Part shown: one piece after another, positions 58,001 to 64,000 of the stretch
How positions within the stretch are numbered: position 1 is the first letter of the stretch
How the letters are laid out: each line of letters starts with the position of its first letter
DNA from: Closterium sp. Naga37s-1
Lineage: Eukaryota; Streptophyta; Zygnematophyceae; Desmidiales; Closteriaceae
DNA: 64,000 bases
Assembly (NCBI GenBank): GCA_947471745.1
Contig: CANJKZ010000424.1
Span: 124,001 to 188,000 of the forward strand
Reading direction: 5' to 3'
Position numbers and translations under genes: made by a program
Notes under the pieces: model-generated
What the model was told of the DNA's origin: nothing
What the model saw: the letters and a program-made list of their open reading frames with translations, nothing else
Database searches by the model: none

Positions 58001-59511
58001 TGTCTCTGCGTCCGTCCACTGCTCCTCTGCGTGCCCCTTTGCCTTCTCCTCCTGAGTCTTCTCTTCCTGCTCTTGCCGACCCGGAGTCGGACTCTCTTCG
58101 TGCTGCCAGTCCTACTGTCACGCGTCTCCTTGCTACTGTTGTCACACGTCCTTAGAGTCCACTGCTGCGTCTGCCCTAGTTGCTGAGCTCGTCGACTTTG
58201 CTGCTCGCTGTCGCCTCGACTATGTCGCCAGTCTTGTTGCTGAGTCTGAGTCTGTCTGTCCTCCGTCCGTCGGGGGTGAGTGTGCCCTTGGCACGGACGT
58301 CCTTGAGGACAGGCAGGAGGAGTTCCAGTGCTTGGCCGCTGCTTCACCTCATCTCGTGTCCGTACTGCTTACCCCTGAGGGAGACCCGGATGCACTTGAC
58401 ATCCCGACTCCGCGCTCTTACGCGGAGGCGATAGAGGGTCCCTACTCCTCTCAGTGGCAGGCAGCTATGGACGCAGAGATGGCTTCCTGGAAGTCCACAG
58501 GCACCTACGTTGACGCTGTTCCCCCTCCTGGGGCGAACATCGTCAGTGGCATGTGGATTTTCAGGGTGAAGCGGCCGCCGGGTTCTCCGCCTGTCTTCAA
58601 GGCGCGTTACGTGGCTCGAGGCTTCAGTCAGCGGCAGGGAGTTGACTATTTTCAGACCTTCTCTCCCACCCCGAAGATGACCACTCTTCGGGTACTGCTG
58701 CACGTAGCTGCTCACCGTGACTACGAGCTACACTCTCTTGACTTCAGCACTGCTTTCTTGCAGGGCAGCCTGCACGAGGAGATCTGGCTGCGTCGCCCAC
58801 CTGGTTTCACTGGGTCTTTTCCTCCTGGCACCCAGTGGAGCCTACGGCGGCCAGTCTACGGTCTCCGCCAGGCACCGCGTGAGTGGCACGACACACTGAG
58901 GACTACACTTGCGGCTCTTGGGTTTGCTCCCTCTACTGCCGACCCGTCGCTGTTTCTGCGCACCGACACTTCTTTGCCGCCGTTCTACATCCTCGTGTAC
59001 GTCAACGACTTGGTCTTTGCCATAGCTGACACTGCTGGACTCGCCCACGTGAAGTCCGAGCTGCAGAAGAGACACACGTGCACTGACCTGGGTGAACTGC
59101 GCAGCTACCTTGGCTTGCAGATCACTCGGGACAGAGCACGCCGCACCATTACCCTGACTCAGTCACACATGGTGCAGCAGGTCCTTCAGCGCTTCGGCTT
59201 CACGTACTCCTCGCCTCAGGCCACTCCTCTGCCTACTCGCCACTCGCTCTCAGCTCTGCCTTCGGATGAGTCCGTAGAGTCGAGTGGCCCGTACCCAGAG
59301 CTTGTTGGCTGCCTCATGTACCTGATGACCTGCACACGACCTGACCTTGCATACCCTCTTAGCATTCTCGCACGCTATGTTGCTCCTGGGAGACACAGAC
59401 CGGAGCACATGGCTGCAGCGAAGAGGGTGTTGCGCTACTTGTGCAGTACGTCGGGCATGGGGCTTGTGCTTGGAGGGCAGAGTCCAGTGGTCCTTACTGG
59501 GCACGCAGACC
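54001..59511 (+). pseudogene. Copia gag-pol remnant of element K
   Basis: It starts MATPSVLAFD at 54001. Parts: N-terminal gag (54001-54720), Gly-rich spacer (about 54780-54990), PQQLREWY motif and Cys/His knuckle (about 55080-55220), protease with TLDSGASRSFF (about 55545-55580), GAG-pre-integrase (about 56005-56040), integrase with HSDRGGEFSS and QNGIAERR (about 56415-56545), Ala/Gly/Glu-rich linker (about 57040-57720), reverse transcriptase (about 58500-59200) and the beginning of RNase H. It is close to element D at protein level. About three breaks plus loss of the 3' end. Confidence 0.82.
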
Positions 59512-62500
59512 TTGAAGAGAGGAAGGAAGTGGTCGTCGATGCTGAATCGGCCCAAAGGCTGCTCCATGCATGCTGCCATGTACACTGCCACCTCCCTCTG
59601 TGATTCATGCAGTGTGAAGCATGCAGGTGCATGCAGGGAGGCATGGCATATGGGGTGCAGGGAGTTAGACATGGCGTAGGGGGTGCAGGGAGTTGGGGCA
59701 TGTACAAACACATGCAGCATGGCATGAGTCAGCGACCATGCTCTCCTTGCTGCAGCAATCTCACAGAACAAAAACTATGTCTCATTTGCTGGCTCCTCAT
59801 ACAGTCACACCTGGTAGAATGCCATGTCATGGCTCTGGCGCTCGCTGTAGTCACGTGGCTGCATCTTAAGAACGTGATTGTACGCGTCCACCTGCCACCA
59901 CCACCACAACCAGGCAGGTGCGTTTGTCAAACTTGCTGAGGTGAGGGGATACACTAGGTTACCTTTGTGAACTGTGACTAAAGCCTAAAGGGAAGATCAA
60001 CCGAGTAATACTGCTAAACCATGACCAAGCCTTGAGGCGACTGAAAGGTGGCATGTCAGCCCTGCAACAAACTATTGCTATGTCCGACGCCTGAGTCAAG
60101 GCTAGACTGGAAGAGCCTCAAGAGCAAGGTGACTTTTGAGTCGACTCAAAAGTCGTCTGAAAGGTGGCATGGCAGCCCAAGGCATGGCGTCTAAACCAAC
60201 AAAGTAATGCTATGTCAGACGCCAGAGCCAAGGCTAGACTGGAAGAGTCGCAAAAGCATGTGTTTTTTGAGAATTCTAGAAAAAAAACCCGCCAGAGTCA
60301 AGGCTAGACTGGAAGAGCCTCAAAAGCACCAGCCAGAGCTGGTGCGGTTGACTTGCATTCAACGTGCTGATCCGATCAACTACTCGACTCACAGTTGAGA
60401 ATTCTCAAAAATGATTTCAATATGACTAGGATTCAACGTGCTGATGCGATCAACTACTCGACTCACAGTTGAGAATTCTCAAAAGTGATTTCAATATGGC
60501 TTGAATTCAACTTGCTAATCCGATCAACTGCTCGACTCACAGTTGAGAATTCTCAAAAGGGATTTCAATATGACTTGGATTCAACGTGCTGATCCGATCA
60601 GCTGCTCGACTCACAGTTGAGAATTCTCAAAAGTGATTTCAATATGGCTTGAATTCAACTTGCTAATCCGATCAACTGCTCGACTCACAGTTGAGAATTC
60701 TCAAAAGGGATTTCAATATGACTTGGATTCAACGTGCTGATCCGATCAGCTGCTCGACTCACAGCTTTGGGAAAGTCAGCCAAGGAGTGGTGCGATGATG
60801 CCAACCAATAGTGCAGCTCCACATTAGTGGGGTGGTAGAGGAGGTACTTTGAGATCAGGTTGATTACCTCCCTGGCTTGCAGCACACAAGGAGAGACACC
60901 GAGAGAGAGACACAAAGAGAGAACCCTGTATACTGCTGACTACATCAATGAAAGGACCGTTTTAGACACAAAGAGCGACACAAGAAATGATTGACACAAT
61001 CCGCGGCACAACCAGCAACGCAACCAGCAGTGCGAGAGTGGCATGGGTAGCACAACCAGCAACGCAACCAGCAGTGCGAGAGTGGCATGGGTAGCACAAC
61101 CAGCAACATGTTAGAAATAACCGCATGATACCTCGACGGCTCACAAGCACATGCCTCTTCTACCCATCTGAACCGCTCTGCACCCACCTGTGCCTGCCGG
61201 TTGATTGCAGCAGCTTCACCCACGAGTGCAGCGTGGGCATATCACTGCCGTGCCGCACCGTGCGTTCACGGTTCACAAGCACGTGCCTCTTCTACAGCTA
61301 CCCATCTGAACCGCTCTGCACCCACCTGTGTCTGCCGGTGGATTGCAGCAGCTTCACCCACGAGTGCAACGTGGGCATATCACTAAAGTACCATGCGTTG
61401 ACGGGGGGGAAGGAGGGAGGGAAGGCGCATCGATGCACAGCACACAAGGCGTTCATTCATGAAAGGGCGGGTGGAGAAGAAGTGACTACTCGGAGGGAAG
61501 TTAATGGGTGGAGCAAAGAGGCTTTGCAAGGAGGTATGCAGCATATAGAATCCCCTCATTTGTGCTTCGGCCTGCCATTCAGCGAGCACATTCTCATATA
61601 GAACCTCTCTGCCTTGTCCTCCTCCCTCCCCCATATCCCTCCGCACGTCTGCAGCACACTCCACGCCTCCAAGGCTCCACCCATTGCACCTCCTCTTCCC
61701 CTGGGATTCTCGCAATCTCATAGCACTTCTACGCTTCTCACCTCTCCCCCACGCCCGTCCGCCTGTTCCCCATCACACGCCTGAATGCCTCCATCCATCT
61801 CACCTGGGAAACGCCTTTAACGCATGCCCATAGCACCTCTCCGCCTCCCCCACCTCCCCCATGTCCCTCCGCACGTCCCCCAGCACGCGCCACGCCTCCC
61901 CCCGCTGCGGCTCTGCACGCACCACCGCCTGCAGCGCTGCTGCTGCTTCAGACCGCCGCCCCATGTAGTATAAGGCGTTGCCCTGGAGGAGAAGGGAGGG
62001 GGATGATAACAGTAGAGAGAAGTGAGTTCGCACCACGCCTCCCGAGTGATTTTTGAGAATTCTCAAAAATCACTTGCAGTGAGTACGCGCCACGCCTCCC
62101 TCCGCTGTGGCTCTGCTTGCACCACCACCTGCAGCGTTACTGCTGCCTCTGAATGCCGCCCCATGTGGTACAAGGCGTTGCCCTGAGGTAAGGTGTGGGG
62201 GAGAGGGGATGGGAGGGAGGGGAATTGAAGCAGCAGGGAGAGAGGCGAGCACACACCAGGCCTCCCCTGCTATGGCACCTCTTGCACCACGGCCTGCAGT
62301 GCTGCTGCTTCCCATTTACAGCCCATGCGGGATAGTGCATTGCCGTGGGGAAGTGGAGTAGGGGGTGGGGAATGACAGCAGTGGGATGACAAGGGTCGAG
62401 AGCAAGAAGAAAGGAGGACCACCATCCCTTGCAGTGCTGCTGCTGCCCCCCACCGCCACCGCCCCATATGGGATAGCGCATTGCACTGGGAAAGTGGGCT

Positions 62501-63950
62501 TGTGCTGGGGAAGTTGAAGTGCCTCAAAAGCTCCCTCTGACCGCCGTCCCACGTGGGTACTAGTGCGTTGACCTGGGCAACGGGAATGGGATAACATGCC
62601 CGCTGAGCAGCAATCCACACACAGCAGCTGGATACACTGCTCCATGCCATGCCATGCCATGGAAATGTACTGTACCAGGAAGAGGCGGAGGGTGTGCTCG
62701 TGTGGAAAGTGGTGCAGTGCGGTGGTGAGGTCCGGAATGGCGTCCTTGAAAGCCCTGCGGTTCACACGAGCCATGCCTGCCACGTGGGGGAGGGATGGGT
62801 GGGTGGTGCATGGCATGGCATGGGGGTGCATGGCATGGCATGGCATGGGTGGTGCATGGCATGGCATGGCATGGCATGGGTGGTGTATGAAATGGGATGG
62901 GTGGTGCATGGGATGGCATGGGTGGTGCAAAGGATGGCATGGGTGGTGCAAAGGATGGCAGGGGTGGTGCATGGGATGGCATGGGCGGTGCATGGGATGG
63001 CATGGGCGGTGCATGGGATGGCATGGGCGATGCATGGGGATGGGATGGGTGGTGCATGTGATGACATGGGCGGTGCATGGGATGGGTGGATGGTGCATGG
63101 GATAGCATGAGTTGGGGATGAGAGGGCATGACATGGTTGGTGGATGGGATATGCGATGCATAAAATACGGCACTAGTGGAACATAGCACCTCACCAAATA
63201 CCGTCTGGACTTCTGTAAGCCAACACGGCATATGGTTGTGCTCTGTGTCTCACTCACCTCTCTCACTCACCTCTCTCACTCACCTCTCTCACTCACCTCT
63301 CTCACGAATGGCAGCTACATTGCTCGAGTCGGCATCGATCATGGTAGTCCAATCCGCTATGGCCTGCCATAACAGCACCATGGCATGGGTCGCACACACA
63401 CATTGCACTCAGCATCATGGCATGAGTCGCACACACGCATTGCATTTAGCATCATGGCATGGGTCGCACACACGCATTGCACTCAGCATCATGGCATGGG
63501 TCACACGCAACGGTACTCACTGCCCTCACAACCACTCTCCACTCCCTTGAATGTACATCACATCACAGCCCCACCCAACCTCACCTCTGTGAATCGCTGC
63601 AGCTTGAGGTGCGAGACGGCTCGGTGCTGCAGCAGGCTCTGGTAGATGGGCAGATCTGACGGGATGATCTTCAGGGCCTGCCAGTGACACACACGCACAC
63701 GCAACCCAGGGGCAGGCAGCAGAGCAAAGGAACGGCTTAAAAACAGCTTGAGGTGGGAGACGGCTCGGTGCTGCAGCAGGTGCTGGTAAATGGGCAGGTC
63801 GGACGGAATGATCTTCAGGGCCTGAAAAATGGCACGCCCAACCCAAGAGCAGAGGAAGAAAGGCACGTGGAGTGAAGTATGGATGGGCGAGGCTTGGCAC
63901 GGTAAGAGGAGAGGAGCGGAGCGGTACAAGTGTTGCCTTTCTACAGTGAC
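59512..63950 (-). CDS. Tetratricopeptide gene, SRFR1/TTC13-like, partial, with duplicated exons
   Basis: Exons inferred on the minus strand (5' to 3'): 63585-63677 (ALKIIPSDLPIYQSLLQHR), about 62673-62780 (VNRRAFKDAIPDLTTALHHF), 61804-61982 (GNALYYMGRRSEAAAALQAV, a TPR motif), 60763-about 60875 (EVINLISKYLLYHPTNVELH), 59811-59891 (VDAYNHVLKMQPRDYSERQ) and 59597 down to the Copia K junction (REVAVYMAACMEQPLGRFS). Acceptors and donors are visible for most. The run from VDAYNHVL through MAFYQ to REVAVY...FSIDD...LFK parallels the end of the TPR region in land-plant SRFR1 and animal TTC13, from memory of those proteins. SRFR1 is a negative regulator of effector-triggered immunity in Arabidopsis. 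The start is right of the window and the 3' exons are missing at Copia K, so the copy may be non-functional. Confidence 0.55.
59892..60345. other. Intron sequence of the TPR gene with scattered direct repeats
   Basis: No exon found. GGCTAGACTGGAAGAG occurs three times (about 60100, 60231 and 60303) and GGTGGCATG followed by CAGCC twice. These resemble early stages of the tandem duplication seen in the rest of this locus. Confidence 0.5.
60345..60765. repeat. 74-bp tandem repeat carrying a splice-donor copy
   Basis: Five complete units and a partial one. Each contains GTTGAGAATTCTCAAAA (palindromic core) and, on the minus strand, CTGTGAGTCGAGCAG. The rightmost minus-strand CT|GTGAGT is the donor of exon 60763-60875, so each unit carries a copy of that exon-intron border. 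Units alternate between GATTTCAATATGACTTGG and GATTTCAATATGGCTTGA. Confidence 0.88.
61007..61108. repeat. 44-bp tandem duplication in a TPR gene intron
   Basis: GCACAACCAGCAACGCAACC followed by AGCAGTGCGAGAGTGGCATG occurs twice, with the start of a third copy. Intronic position; no function seen. Confidence 0.85.
61140..61390. repeat. Duplicated 115-130 bp block, possible exon copies
   Basis: The two blocks (about 61143-61255 and 61273-61390) match closely. On the minus strand they read AAAINRQAQVGAERFRW...EACACEP, which could be half a TPR motif, but I could not place splice borders. They may be an additional duplicated exon of the TPR gene. Confidence 0.5.
61600..62580 (-). repeat. Tandem copies of the TPR exon
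   Basis: Besides the intact exon 61804-61982, related segments occur at about 61620-61690 (DVRRDMGEG part), 62070-62195 (GNALYHMGRHSEAAVTLQVV), 62265-62345 (NALSRMGCKWEAAALQAVV) and 62410-62490 (NALSHMGRWRWGAAAALQG). Only 61804-61982 keeps both splice borders and a full frame; the others look like decaying duplicates. Confidence 0.7.
62045..62074. repeat. 30-bp perfect palindrome
   Basis: Each half is AGTGATTTTTGAGAA and the centre is GAATTC; the two arms pair perfectly. The same GAGAATTCTC core is in every unit of the 74-bp repeat about 1.3 kb to the left. It sits between two TPR-exon copies. It could form a hairpin or be a dimeric protein site. Confidence 0.9.
62797..63110. repeat. 20-bp ATGGCATGGGTGGTGC minisatellite
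   Basis: About 15 units of 19-25 bp mixing GGCATGGCATGGG and GGTGGTGCATGGGATGG lie in the intron between exons 63585-63677 and 62673-62780. Long Met/Trp/Gly-rich or His/Pro-rich frames across it are compositional. Confidence 0.88.
63245..63310. repeat. 15-bp CTCTCTCACTCACCT tandem repeat
   Basis: Four copies in the same intron of the TPR gene. No coding potential seen. Confidence 0.9.
63375..63500. repeat. 36-bp tandem repeat in a TPR gene intron
   Basis: Three to four units built on CATGGCATGGGTCGCACACA followed by CGCATTGCACTCAGCAT. Intronic. Confidence 0.85.
63585..63825 (-). repeat. Duplicated ALKIIPSD exon
   Basis: The exon at 63585-63677 (ALKIIPSDLPIYQSLLQHRAV...) has a near-identical partial copy at about 63745-63822 (ALKIIPSDLPIYQHLLQHRAV...). 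Both follow a CAG acceptor on the minus strand. Only the left copy is followed by a donor (GTGAGG), so the right copy is probably a pseudo-exon. Confidence 0.75.
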
Positions 63951-64000
63951 GCACCTTGGTGAGGTCAGTGACGCACCTTGGTGTGGTCAGTGACGCACCT

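Larger units (their letters stand above)
52945..59511 (+). mobile_element. Copia element K, 3' end missing
   Basis: A plus-strand member of the same Copia family. It has a 5' LTR (52945-53073), a primer-site-like AGGTATCGAGCAGG (53074-53087), GC-rich leader arrays, and a gag-pol very similar to element D. The sequence stops matching Copia inside RNase H at about 59511, where tetratricopeptide gene sequence begins; there is no 3' LTR and no target duplication. About three breaks in the coding part. It interrupts the AP2-like gene on the left. Confidence 0.87.

Noticed and set aside
62560-63266. His/Pro/Cys/Met-rich frames of more than 200 codons
   Set aside because: They cross the ATGGCATGGG-type minisatellite in a TPR gene intron, so the frames are compositional.

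Overview
The window looks like nuclear DNA of a streptophyte green alga, most likely a zygnematophyte such as Closterium. This is an inference from three things: GC-rich, spliced genes with short GT-AG introns; a tetratricopeptide gene resembling land-plant SRFR1; and crowding by plant-type Copia and Gypsy elements primed by an initiator-Met tRNA. No rRNA, tRNA, CRISPR or bacterial feature was seen.

Layout. From 1 to 34060 the sequence is nested LTR retrotransposons. Gypsy element B (minus strand, 6824-20026) was hit by three younger Copia-type elements: A (1-6823, runs off the left edge), C (9433-11369, no pol) and D (12224-19540). Next comes a small TA-flanked inverted-repeat DNA transposon, E (20205-23047), split by non-autonomous LTR element F (20644-22922). 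Then comes Gypsy element G (plus strand, 23093-34060), split by Copia element H (27285-32894). Target-site duplications and matching LTR pairs define the order of insertion.

From 34061 to 45540 there is host-like DNA. It holds a five-exon gene for a secreted EGF-like, Ser/Thr-rich protein (35440-37287), a non-autonomous LTR element I and a Copia fragment J (37772-40840), two large minisatellites (31-bp and 50-bp units), and a host terminal exon copied in tandem about six times (43110-44052). From 45540 to 52944 lies the most unusual locus. A spliced plus-strand gene encodes a Crypton/Ndc10-like tyrosine recombinase with a C-terminal region resembling GCR1_C. It faces a convergent minus-strand gene with an AP2-like DNA-binding domain. 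Copia element K (52945-59511) cuts into this locus. From 59512 to the right edge is a minus-strand tetratricopeptide gene (SRFR1/TTC13-like) whose exons and splice-site regions are repeatedly duplicated.

Themes. (1) One Copia family with very short LTRs (119-140 bp) and long GC-rich tandem arrays between primer site and gag dominates the window, and non-autonomous relatives share its signals. (2) At three host sites, tandem repeats carry copies of splice acceptors, splice donors or whole exons, so local tandem duplication appears to be remodelling gene structure. (3) The recombinase locus may be a two-gene Crypton-type transposon not described in this form, or a decaying relic of one.
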